Shown here piece after piece: positions 52,039 to 60,170 of a stretch of 64,000 bases of DNA. The notes under the pieces were generated by a model. It made no database searches. It was not told where the DNA came from and was given only the letters and a program-made list of their open reading frames with translations. The translations under genes were made by a program, and so were the position numbers. The number at the start of each line of letters is the position of its first letter. The stretch's first letter is position 1. Location: assembly GCA_963696665.1 (NCBI GenBank), contig CAVOLE010000031.1, positions 186,001-250,000 on the forward strand, in the 5' to 3' direction. The stretch comes from Roseiarcus sp963696665. Lineage in GTDB: Bacteria; Pseudomonadota; Alphaproteobacteria; Rhizobiales; Beijerinckiaceae.

Positions 52039-53106
52039 CTATTCCGCGGCGACGCTGCGGAGCGGGTCGCGGGGCGTGAGTTCGTCGCGCACCATGTCCT
52101 GGAACGCCTTCACCGCCGCCTCGTATTTCGGCGACAGGGGTCCGCGATCATAAATCCCGGCGTTGAGGTTGCGCTGCACACCGGTGATGATGTCGAGATC
52201 CTCGGTGACGATCTGGGCCGACCATTCCGCCGAGCGCCGGTTCTCCTCGGCCTTTTCGTGCGATACGTCGGTGAAGAAATACCAGTTGATATGATCGATG
52301 CGGCCGGGGCCGAGCGGCTCCATGGTCGCGATCGAACTGCCCCAGTCGTAGAGGTTCAGCATCAGGCTCGGGAAGCGGTAGAAATAGAGGCCGCGCGTCA
52401 GGCCGCCGTCTCGTCTCGGCGCATGGAGATGAAAGAACTTCTCACGCTCGTAAACGTCGATGCGATAGCGCTCGATGTCCATCGAGGCGCAAAGGCCCGG
52501 ATGCATCGTCCGGCAATGGTAGCACTCGAGATAGTTCTCGCCGTAGGTCTTCCAGTCCACCGCGACGTCGCGGTTCTTGGCCATGAAATAATGCTGCTGT
52601 TCGAGCGGATAGTCGGCCGCCATGTCATGGATCGGGCCGAGCCATTCGATCAGACCCGGACCGCCGCGCTTCAGTCGAATGAAGATGAGGCCACGCCATT
52701 CCTCGGCGTCGATGGCGTAGAGGCTCCAGGCGGGGCCATCGAAATTCGCATCGCCGCCGAAATCGGTCGCCTTGTTCAGCCGTCCGTCGCGCTTATAGCT
52801 CCAACTATGATAGGGGCAGACGATCAGCTTGCCGCAATGGCCGGCGCCGTCGGCGAGGAGCTGCGCGCCGCGATGACGGCATACATTGTGGAAGGCATGG
52901 ATTTTCCCGTCGTCGTCGCGGATCGCGAAAATCGGATAGCCGGCGACGGTTCCGGCGACCGTGTCGCCTGGTTTGGGCAGCCGCTCCGACCACGAGAACA
53001 GCATCCAGTTCTTGGCGAAAATCTCGCGCCGCTCGCGCTCGAACTCAGCCGGATCACGATAGGAGCTGGCGGGCGGCGTCCAATCGAATTCGGGGGTCTT
53101 CGCCAT
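52039..53106 (-). CDS. Rieske non-haem iron oxygenase, large subunit
   Basis: 355 aa. The Rieske cluster ligands are in VCRHRGAQLLADG and CGKLIVCPYHSWSYK (about 80-115). The mononuclear iron site lies in YGENYLECYHCRTMHPGLCA (two His) with a later Asp, as in ring-hydroxylating and N-demethylating oxygenases. The C-terminal half (YRFPSLMLNLYDWGSSIATM) resembles the branch that acts on quaternary amines such as choline, carnitine or stachydrine. It needs a separate reductase, which is not encoded here. Last gene of the - strand operon, after the aldolase by 17 nt. Confidence 0.88.
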   Translation of the reverse strand: MAKTPEFDWTPPASSYRDPAEFERERREIFAKNWMLFSWSERLPKPGDTVAGTVAGYPIFAIRDDDGKIHAFHNVCRHRGAQLLADGAGHCGKLIVCPYHSWSYKRDGRLNKATDFGGDANFDGPAWSLYAIDAEEWRGLIFIRLKRGGPGLIEWLGPIHDMAADYPLEQQHYFMAKNRDVAVDWKTYGENYLECYHCRTMHPGLCASMDIERYRIDVYEREKFFHLHAPRRDGGLTRGLYFYRFPSLMLNLYDWGSSIATMEPLGPGRIDHINWYFFTDVSHEKAEENRRSAEWSAQIVTEDLDIITGVQRNLNAGIYDRGPLSPKYEAAVKAFQDMVRDELTPRDPLRSVAAE

Positions 53107-53123
53107 CGTTGCGTCTCCTTAAA

Positions 53124-53888
53124 TCAGGTCCGATAGGAGGGATCGAGCGCGTCCAGCATGCGCAAGTGCGCCGCCCATTCGAGCTGAAGGTCCCCGTCGT
53201 CGAAGGCCATCTGGTCATATTGTTTGCCGACCTTCTCGCAGACCTCCTTCGGCGGAATGACGAGCTCGGCGCCCATGGACAGCGTCGCCACCTGCACCTC
53301 GCAGGCAAGGTTGAGATAGAACATCAGGCTGAAGGCCTCCGCGACGGTGCGCCCGACGGTGAGCAGCCCGTGATTGCGCAGGATCAGGCCGCAAGAGCCG
53401 CCGAGATCGCGAATGATGCGCTGCCGCTCGTCGAGATCGAGCGCGATCCCCTCGTAATCGTGGACGCCGAGGCGTCCGTAATATTGGAGCGCGATCTGGC
53501 TGATCGGCAGGAGCCCGTCTTTCATCGCCGACACCGCCATGCTCGCCCGCGTGTGCGTGTGGATGACGCAAGCCGCGTCGTGACGGGCGAAATGAACGGC
53601 GCTGTGGATGGTGAAGCCGGCGGGATTCACGCGATGCGGGCTGTCGTCGATCTTGCGGCCGTCGACATCGATTTTCACCAGCGAGGAGGCCGTGATCTCC
53701 TCCCAGCGCCAACCATAAGGATTGATGAGGAACCGCCCCGGCTCACCGGGTGCGCGGACCGTCGCATGCGTGTAGATGAGGTCCGTCATCTTGTAGTGGG
53801 CGAGCAGGCGATAGCAGGCGGCGAGCTCGACGCGCTGGCGCCATTCGGCGGATTGGTTTTCGACGACGGGGAAGCTGGTTACAGACAT
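53124..53888 (-). CDS. Class II aldolase/adducin-family protein
   Basis: 254 aa. Zinc ligands are visible in CVIHTHTRASMAVSAM (two His) with a third in LILRNHGLLTVGRTVAEAFS, and the N-terminal LAACYRLLAHYKMTDLIYTH is typical. The family cleaves aldols such as fuculose-phosphate or works as epimerase/decarboxylase. Eighteen nt after the TIM-barrel gene and 17 nt before the Rieske gene, so it belongs to the operon. The substrate is unknown. Confidence 0.88.
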   Translation of the reverse strand: MSVTSFPVVENQSAEWRQRVELAACYRLLAHYKMTDLIYTHATVRAPGEPGRFLINPYGWRWEEITASSLVKIDVDGRKIDDSPHRVNPAGFTIHSAVHFARHDAACVIHTHTRASMAVSAMKDGLLPISQIALQYYGRLGVHDYEGIALDLDERQRIIRDLGGSCGLILRNHGLLTVGRTVAEAFSLMFYLNLACEVQVATLSMGAELVIPPKEVCEKVGKQYDQMAFDDGDLQLEWAAHLRMLDALDPSYRT

Positions 53889-53905
53889 GGGCGGCCGTCC
53901 TCCCT

Positions 53906-54770
53906 CTAAGCCGCCGCGCTGCGGTCAGCGCTTGCTTCGCCCGCTTCGGCCCAGCACGCCGCCGCCCATTGCTTGAGCAGCAGCGCCTCGCTCCAGCGGT
54001 CGGACAGCTCCTCGCCATTCGCGTCGGTGATCGCGTAATCGCGGGGCCCGAGCTCGCAGAGGAAAATGCAATCCTGATCGTCCCGCGACCGCCGGCGCCA
54101 CGAGGCGAAGCCCAAGCGCCACCAGTCGAGGAACGTGTCGATCCAGGCGCGATGCTGCGGGAAATTCAGCGGCAATTGAATTTGGCAGCGATTGGCGACG
54201 CGCCCCTGGAAGGAATCGGAGCGCTCGAGAATGCGGCCGACGTAGCTTTGATATGCGGCGCTGATCGGCTGCATCATCTCGCGGTCGACGACATAGTGCG
54301 AGAGATCGGCGCTGAGTCGCATCTCAGGGACCGCGTCGAGCAGGAGGAAGAGTCGAGAACAGATCGTTGGTGATCGAGTTGCGATGCGTCTCGAACTGAA
54401 GCGGGAGCTTCTCTTCGTCGGCGATCATGAGCCACGCCCGGATCGCCTCCGCCATATCCGCGACCGCAAGCGGCATGACCTGTCCGACGACGATGACGAA
54501 GGGCGAGCCGATATCCTTGGCGAGATGAAGGGCCGGGCGCAACCCCTCGATCGAGCGCGGAAACGCGGTCAAGAGGCCCTTCAAGCCCGTGCGTTCGAAT
54601 TGCGGAACGAGCGCGCGAGCCGCCGCGAGATCCATCGCGCCGAGGTCGACGCCCATGCCGTCGAAGCCGGCGTCGCGCACCCAGTCGAACCGCTCCTCGA
54701 CCGAGCGCTCCGGCGCCCCCGGTTGACGCATCTCAGTCGCCCACAAGGATTGATAGACACGCAGCGCCAT
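53906..54770 (-). CDS. Sugar-phosphate isomerase/epimerase-like TIM barrel, one apparent frameshift
   Basis: About 287 aa, starting at the ATG at 54770 with AAGGG upstream. The first part (VYQSLWATEMRQPGAPERSV, FDGMGVDLGAMDLAAARALV, LPLQFETHRNSITNDLFST) is an AP-endonuclease-2-type TIM barrel with the metal-binding Glu in FETHRNS. The frame shifts at about 54340, and the rest (LLLLDAVPEMRLSADLSHYVV...) is in another frame to 53906. Metal ligands Asp and His are in RLSADLSHYVVDREM. Such proteins isomerise or epimerise sugars and hydroxy-acids. It starts 5 nt after the desaturase stop. Confidence 0.78.
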
Positions 54771-54775
54771 CGCCC

Positions 54776-55780
54776 TTACGCCTGTCTTGCGCTGCGTATG
54801 CGCGGCGCGACCGGCTGAAGGTCGGTGTCGTCGGCAATCCAGATCGCATCGTCCGGGTAGTCCGCTTCGGTGCGCCCGTTCCAGAAGGCGCGAATCACCG
54901 CCCATTGAAAGGCGAGATAGGACATGGTGTGCGGCAACCGCCCGCGCTCGACGAAAAGTTCCTGATGCAGGCCGGGCAGGGCGTAGCACGGCACCCCGGG
55001 GAAAGCGTGGTGGGCGGTGTGATATTGCATGTTCCAGCACATCCAGCGCATCAGCGCGTTGGTGCGGGTCGAGCGGGTGTTCTCGGTGATCGCGTCCACA
55101 TGGGGCAGGCCGAGATGCTCGATCGTGTTTTGCAATTGGTGCACCGGCTTCATGACCAGCATCGGCAGAAGCCAGAGTTTCATTGCAATCCAGCTTCCAC
55201 TCGCGATGGAGAGCGCGGCGATGGCGGCGTAGCCGGCAAGATGCCAGCGCGCCTCGCGGATCACATCCGCCTTGCGGTCGTCCGGAATGTAAGGCTCGGT
55301 GACGACGCCGATCGAGAAGCGCAGGATGCGCCGGACGCGCGTGTACCAGTAGGTCGGCCCGAGCACCCACAGGAGATAGGAGGGGAGCGTATAGCGATCG
55401 CGCGCCAGCTCCCCGTCTTTCTCCCAGATCTGCGTATAGCGGTGATGAGCGAAATGCTGGATCTGATCGAAATCGCGCGGATAAAGCAGGATGAAGCCGA
55501 AGAGCCGCCCGAACACCTCGTTGAGCTTCTTCGTGCGGAACACGGTTGAGTGGCTGAATTCGTGTTGGCCCGCGTAGAGGAAATTGATCAGGACGCCATG
55601 GGCGATGAAGAAGGGAACGGCGAGCCAGCTTCCCCACGTGAGAAAGACCGCAGTCCCTGTCACGGCGAGCGCTGCGACATGGCTGCCGAGCCGCAGGGCG
55701 CCGCGCAGGTCCGACTTGACGCTAAGCGCCTTGAGCCGGGCTGGCGCGATCATGTCGCGGCGCGCAAAGACCTCGTCCAT
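54776..55780 (-). CDS. Fatty-acid-desaturase-fold membrane protein
   Basis: 334 aa. The three histidine boxes of membrane di-iron desaturases/hydroxylases are present: YAGQHEFSHSTVF (about 67-80), QHFAHHRYTQIWEKDGE (about 104-120) and MQYHTAHHAFPGVP (about 250-263). Four hydrophobic segments surround them. It would use two electrons and O2 to desaturate or hydroxylate an aliphatic chain at the membrane. Unusually it is encoded inside an ABC-importer and catabolic operon (14 nt after the permease gene), so a small imported substrate rather than a lipid is possible. Confidence 0.87.
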   Translation of the reverse strand: MDEVFARRDMIAPARLKALSVKSDLRGALRLGSHVAALAVTGTAVFLTWGSWLAVPFFIAHGVLINFLYAGQHEFSHSTVFRTKKLNEVFGRLFGFILLYPRDFDQIQHFAHHRYTQIWEKDGELARDRYTLPSYLLWVLGPTYWYTRVRRILRFSIGVVTEPYIPDDRKADVIREARWHLAGYAAIAALSIASGSWIAMKLWLLPMLVMKPVHQLQNTIEHLGLPHVDAITENTRSTRTNALMRWMCWNMQYHTAHHAFPGVPCYALPGLHQELFVERGRLPHTMSYLAFQWAVIRAFWNGRTEADYPDDAIWIADDTDLQPVAPRIRSARQA

Positions 55781-55794
55781 CGTTCATTCGTCCT

Positions 55795-56595
55795 TCATGC
55801 GGGTTCTTCGCGCTGCAGCAGCATCCGTCCCGTCAGCGCAAGCGTGGTGATGACGATCAGCACGACGGAGATGGCGGCGACCGCCGGATCGATATTGTCA
55901 TGCACCCCCATCCACATGAGGCGCGGAAGCGTGATGGCGTTGACGCTGGTGATGAACAGCGTGACGCCGATCTCCTCCCAGGAGAGAAAGAAGGCCATCA
56001 GCGCCGCCATCATCACGCCGAAACGAATGTTGGGAAGGATAACTTTGAAGACGCGCTGAAGCGCGCTTGCGCCAAGCCCGCGGGCCGCAAGATCGATGCG
56101 CCGGTCGACCTGCGCGAGCGCGACAAGGATCATCACCACCGCGAAAGGCGTGATCATGACGACATGCGCGATCGTCACTCCGAACCATGTGTCATAGCCG
56201 ATCGCGCCGCTCACTTCGGAAAGGCTCGTCAGGAAGAAATAGAGGGTCATCGCCGAAACGATCGGCGGCGCGATCATCGGCAAGAGGACAAAGCCGACCA
56301 TGAGCGCTGCGAAGCGCGGCTGAATCATCCACACGCCAAGCGAGAAGGCGAGCGCAAGCGCGGTTGCGATCGCACTGCTGACGACGCCGATGCGCAGGCT
56401 CAAGAGAATGCTGCGCGCCCAGTCCGGATTGTCGATCAGCTCGCGATAATGGATGAGCGAGAGATGGCCGTGCGGCATGGTGAGAAAGCGCGCGGGCGTG
56501 AACGAGATAGGCACGACCGCAAGCAGCGGGGCGAGCATGAAGGCGCAGACGAGGCTGGCGAGCAGAAGCGCAATCGGGCCCGGGCGCTGGATCAT
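55795..56595 (-). CDS. ABC permease, spermidine/putrescine type (PotC-like)
   Basis: 266 aa from the ATG at 56595, which overlaps the partner permease by 4 nt. About six helices (PIALLLASLVCAFMLAPLLA, FAALMVGFVLLPMIAPPIVS, VTIAHVVMITPFAVVMILVA...) and the EAA-type loop (DLAARGLGASALQRVFKVIL) that docks on the ATPase. Together with the next permease it forms the channel for a cationic or polyamine-like ligand. Confidence 0.88.
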   Translation of the reverse strand: MIQRPGPIALLLASLVCAFMLAPLLAVVPISFTPARFLTMPHGHLSLIHYRELIDNPDWARSILLSLRIGVVSSAIATALALAFSLGVWMIQPRFAALMVGFVLLPMIAPPIVSAMTLYFFLTSLSEVSGAIGYDTWFGVTIAHVVMITPFAVVMILVALAQVDRRIDLAARGLGASALQRVFKVILPNIRFGVMMAALMAFFLSWEEIGVTLFITSVNAITLPRLMWMGVHDNIDPAVAAISVVLIVITTLALTGRMLLQREEPA

Positions 56596-57542
56596 CGCGA
56601 GCTTCCCATGAGCGCGGGCCTGGCCAGGCGGAACAACGAGGCCATGACGGCGCCGACTATTGCGACCAGCGCCACGCTGATCGCTGCGCCGAGCCCCCAG
56701 TCGGGGCTTTGGAACATGCGCAACCAGACGAGCTCCGCCGCCATGATGCTGCGGCCCCCGCCGAGAATGGCGGGCGTCACGAAGAAGCCGAGGGTGAAGA
56801 CAAAGACGATGAGCGCCGCGCCGACGACGCCCGGGGCGGTCATCGGCAGGAACACGCGCCAGAAGATGTGCAGCCGCGAGGCCCCGAGACCACGGGCGGC
56901 CAAAAGCACGCGCTCGTCGACCGACCGCATGGAGGAGGCGAGCGGGAAGACTGCGAACGGAGTGAGGACATGGGTGATGCCCAAAATCACGCTGAACTCG
57001 TTGTAGGCGAGCGGCAGCGGCCCGGCGATGACGCCTGCGGCCTCGAGCCATGTGTTGATGAGCCCGCGGTTGGAGAGTAGCGCGAGCCAGCCGAAGGCGC
57101 GCGTGAGGATCGAGATCCAGAACGGGATCAGGATGCAGAACTCGACCAGGCGCCGCTCAACTCGCGTCCCTCGCACCCAGACATAAGCGATGGCGTAGGC
57201 TGCGACGACCGAGAGGACCGTCACGATCAGGCAGATGCGAAAGGTGCGCACGAACACCGAGAAGACGAGCGGATCGGCGACGAGCCGCTCGTACTGCATA
57301 AGGCCCGGCTTCGGCAGCGTGACGCTCCACGACGCCACGCCAAGAAACGGGACGGCGTAGACGAGCGCAAGGAAGCAAAGCAGCGGCGCCATGAGGCAGA
57401 CGCCGGTCAAGAGCGCGTTGTCCGCCCGCCTCCCGCCCTGGCCTCGTGCGGCGCGCTCATGGGCGGCAATGCGATCCGCATCACCGTCCGTCGCGCCCAC
57501 GGAAGCGAAGGACGAGACAGCAGTCAGACGTCTTAATCTCAT
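56592..57542 (-). CDS. ABC permease, spermidine/putrescine type (PotB-like)
   Basis: 316 aa. A polar 40-residue N-terminus precedes six helices (LLTGVCLMAPLLCFLALVYA, ICLIVTVLSVVAAYAIAYVW, FCILIPFWISILTRAFGWLA...). The EAA loop is LLAARGLGASRLHIFWRVFL. Overlaps the binding-protein gene and the PotC-like gene by 4 nt each, so the transporter genes are tightly coupled. Confidence 0.88.
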   Translation of the reverse strand: MRLRRLTAVSSFASVGATDGDADRIAAHERAARGQGGRRADNALLTGVCLMAPLLCFLALVYAVPFLGVASWSVTLPKPGLMQYERLVADPLVFSVFVRTFRICLIVTVLSVVAAYAIAYVWVRGTRVERRLVEFCILIPFWISILTRAFGWLALLSNRGLINTWLEAAGVIAGPLPLAYNEFSVILGITHVLTPFAVFPLASSMRSVDERVLLAARGLGASRLHIFWRVFLPMTAPGVVGAALIVFVFTLGFFVTPAILGGGRSIMAAELVWLRMFQSPDWGLGAAISVALVAIVGAVMASLFRLARPALMGSSR

Positions 57543-58657
57543 GCCGAGATGATCTTGGTATAGGCGTCGAGGGCTCCGCTATAGTTCTCCGAGTACCAGG
57601 GCATGTCGAGCGCCACTTGTTTGGCGAAGTTGGCGGGGTCGACGGGATTATATTTGCGCCGGTCGGCGGGAATGAGAGCGTCGGTCGCCGGATTGGCGGG
57701 CCCCTGGCCCAAGAGATTGAACATGACGAGCTCGCGCTGCGGATCGGAGGTCGAAGCAATAAACTTCATCGCAGCTTCCTTGCCGCCGGGATTGTTCTTG
57801 ATCACCGCGAGCGCGCCCGGCGAGATCAGGCCCTGATCCCAGATGAACTTGATCTGCCCGTTCGTATCGTGATCGAGAATCGACGCCCGCGTCGACCATA
57901 TGATGGCCATCGAGGCGTCGCCGCTGAGCAACACCTGCTGGCTCGCCGCGCCGCCGCCCCAGTAGGAGACGACGTTCGGCTTGAACGCCGCGATCTTGGC
58001 GTGCGCGCGCTTCAGGTCGAGCGGATAAAGCTTGTCGGGCGCGACGCCGTCGGCGAGCAGCGCCGCCTCCCACATGCCTGCGCCCCATTTGTAGAGCGAG
58101 CGCTTGCCTGGATATTTCGCGACGTCGAAGAAATCGGCCATGCCCTTCGGCGGATCGGAGGCGAATTTCTGCGCGTCGTAGGCGATTACATAGGAAAAGA
58201 AGTAGGTCGAAGCGGCGTAGTCCCAGCCGAAGCCCGGACGCATCTTGGACTTGTCGACGATCTTATAGTCGATCGGCTCGATCATGCCCTGCTTGCCGAG
58301 CGTAATGGCGGAGAAAGGATCGGCGTCGACGAGGTCCCAGGTCGGCTTGCCGCTTTTGAACTGCGCTGCGATCGCGCCTTCGGTCGGTCCGGCGCCGTCC
58401 TCCTTCACCTCGATGCCGGTCTCCTTGAAGAAAGGCTGCCCAAAGGCCTCATCGTAGGCCTTGATCGCGTCGCCGCCCCAATTGACGAGAACGAGCTGCT
58501 TGTCGGCGGCGCGCGCGCCCGTCGACCTCAGCGCAAGCGGCGCGCTCCCAAGCGAGATCGCCGCCCATTGCGCGAACTGGCGCCGGCTGAGGCCGCCGCG
58601 GCGCGCCTTCTCAACCAAAATTTCGAGACAGTCTTTCTCAAAGGCGTCGTTCATCAT
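57539..58657 (-). CDS. ABC substrate-binding protein, spermidine/putrescine type, Tat signal
   Basis: 372 aa. The N-terminal region has a Tat-like motif, RGGLSRRQFAQWAAISLGSA, ending near STGARAA. The mature type II binding fold begins QLVLVNWGGDAIKAYDEAFG, characteristic of PotD-like proteins, and holds an acidic region (DLVDADPFSAITLG). The ligand is probably a polyamine or other cationic compound, but the family is broad. Overlaps the ATPase and permease genes by 4 nt. Confidence 0.9.
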   Translation of the reverse strand: MMNDAFEKDCLEILVEKARRGGLSRRQFAQWAAISLGSAPLALRSTGARAADKQLVLVNWGGDAIKAYDEAFGQPFFKETGIEVKEDGAGPTEGAIAAQFKSGKPTWDLVDADPFSAITLGKQGMIEPIDYKIVDKSKMRPGFGWDYAASTYFFSYVIAYDAQKFASDPPKGMADFFDVAKYPGKRSLYKWGAGMWEAALLADGVAPDKLYPLDLKRAHAKIAAFKPNVVSYWGGGAASQQVLLSGDASMAIIWSTRASILDHDTNGQIKFIWDQGLISPGALAVIKNNPGGKEAAMKFIASTSDPQRELVMFNLLGQGPANPATDALIPADRRKYNPVDPANFAKQVALDMPWYSENYSGALDAYTKIISA

Positions 58658-59766
58658 CGCACTCCCGTTACTGCAAGCTGCTCCGGGCCTTCCTCAGGCA
58701 GAAGGAAACCCTTGGTTACCGGCCATGTCACCCAGAGGTCTCGGCCATTGGCCAGCGTCCTCGCTGCGTCCTCGGCCGGCAGCGTGACGGTCAGTCGCGT
58801 CCCGCCTCGAGTGACGAGCCCGAGCCGCATCGAGGCGCCGAGGTAGGTCGTGGCGGCGACCGAGGCCGCGACGCCGTTGTCGCCGTCCGGACAGCGGTCG
58901 GCGAGAGACATGTGCTCCGGCCTCACCGCGATAACGCCGCTCCTCCCGGCGTGATCGCGACGAGGGCTGACGAGACGGCCGCCTTCGAAGAGCCCACCCG
59001 TGCCGATCTGGCAGTGACCGACGTCCTCGACCGGCAGAAGATTAATCTCGCCGAGGAACTCGGCAACGAAGCGGCTGGTCGGACGCTCGTAGACCTCCTG
59101 CGGCGCCGCAATCTGAAGCAATTCCCCGTGGTTGAAGATCGCGATCCGCGAGGAGAGGGACAGGGCCTCGCTCTGATCGTGGGTGACGAAAATGAAGGTC
59201 GTGCCGAACTCCTGATGCAGCCGCTTCACTTCATCCTGCATGCGGCCGCGCAAGTGCTTGTCGAGCGCTGAGAACGGTTCGTCGAGCAGGAGCACGGCAG
59301 GCTCGAAGACGAGCGCGCGCGCGAGCGCCACGCGCTGCTGCTGGCCCCCCGATAGTTTCGCCGGCAGCTTGCTTTCGTGGCCGGTGAGGCCAACGCGCTC
59401 GATGATCTCCCCGACGCGGCGCTGGGTGACGTCGCGCGGAATCTTCCTCACCTGGAGCGGGAACGCGATGTTCTGCGCAACGGTCATATGCGGAAAGAGC
59501 GCGTAGCCCTGGAACACCATGCCGAAGGAGCGCGTCTCGGCGCTTCTAAGCGTGATATCCTTGCCCTCGCTCATCAGGCGCCCGACAGTCGGCTGCTCGA
59601 AGCCGGCCACGATCATGAGGAACGTCGTCTTTCCAGAGCCGGAGGGGCCAAGCAGGGTCAGAAATTCACCGCGGCTGACATCGAGCGTCACACCTTTGAG
59701 CGCCTGGAACGACCCGAAGGACTTTCCGACGCCGATCGCCTGAAGGCTGACCGCCCTTATGCTCAC
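58654..59766 (-). CDS. ABC transporter ATPase, spermidine/putrescine type (PotA-like)
   Basis: 370 aa from the GTG at 59766 (a TTG nine codons upstream is possible). Walker A GPSGSGKTTFLMIVAGFEQP, signature LSGGQQQRVALARALVFEPA, Walker B VLLLDEPFSALDKHLRGRMQ and switch FVTHDQSEALSLSSRI are canonical. A C-terminal TOBE-type domain (about 255-370, GVIAVRPEHMSLADRCPDGD...) is present. It energises import by the two permeases. First gene of the operon, with transcription running left. Confidence 0.9.
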   Translation of the reverse strand: MSIRAVSLQAIGVGKSFGSFQALKGVTLDVSRGEFLTLLGPSGSGKTTFLMIVAGFEQPTVGRLMSEGKDITLRSAETRSFGMVFQGYALFPHMTVAQNIAFPLQVRKIPRDVTQRRVGEIIERVGLTGHESKLPAKLSGGQQQRVALARALVFEPAVLLLDEPFSALDKHLRGRMQDEVKRLHQEFGTTFIFVTHDQSEALSLSSRIAIFNHGELLQIAAPQEVYERPTSRFVAEFLGEINLLPVEDVGHCQIGTGGLFEGGRLVSPRRDHAGRSGVIAVRPEHMSLADRCPDGDNGVAASVAATTYLGASMRLGLVTRGGTRLTVTLPAEDAARTLANGRDLWVTWPVTKGFLLPEEGPEQLAVTGVR

Positions 59767-59923
59767 GCCATTTGCGCTCCGCTGCCAGATCAAGTGAGGT
59801 TAGCCCCTGCAGAGGTTTGCAACAATTGAAGAATGGCGTTCGCGCAGGCAAAGCGAGGCCGCGCCGCGCCCAAAGCTTGAGCAGGACCGCCATTCGTTAT
59901 GCAGTGCGCGCCGCCGCTTCGCC

Positions 59924-60046
59924 TCACACCGGCCAGCGTCCCGAGGCCAGCGTCTGGACGGCGACCGCATTGGTTTCGATCCATTGGTAATGATTGGGCC
60001 GGCACGGCGCCACATCGGTCAGCACGCCCGTTTCGAAGTCGATTGA
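59924..60046 (-). other. Protein-like C-terminal fragment in the gap before the ABC operon
   Basis: In the 404 nt between the ATPase start and the end of the oxidoreductase gene, one - strand frame reads SIDFETGVLTDVAPCRPNHY then QWIETNAVAVQTLASGRWPV and a TGA. The composition is protein-like and the ending clean, but a stop lies just upstream and I do not recognise the family. It may be the tail of a lost gene. The rest of the gap should hold the promoter of the ABC operon. Confidence 0.3.
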
Positions 60047-60170
60047 CTAGGGCAAGACCGTCTCTCGATGTTGTGCGCCTCGATGCTTCGCCGGGCGGCG
60101 AGAACCTTAAGGCCTCCCTATGCCGACGCTCGGCCATGACTTTATCCGCCGGAAGTCCGATTGAGGCACT

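Noticed and set aside
59790..60137. 115-codon - strand ORF in the gap before the ABC operon
   Set aside because: Arg-rich shadow-like composition; a different frame of the same region is more protein-like and is listed instead as a fragment.
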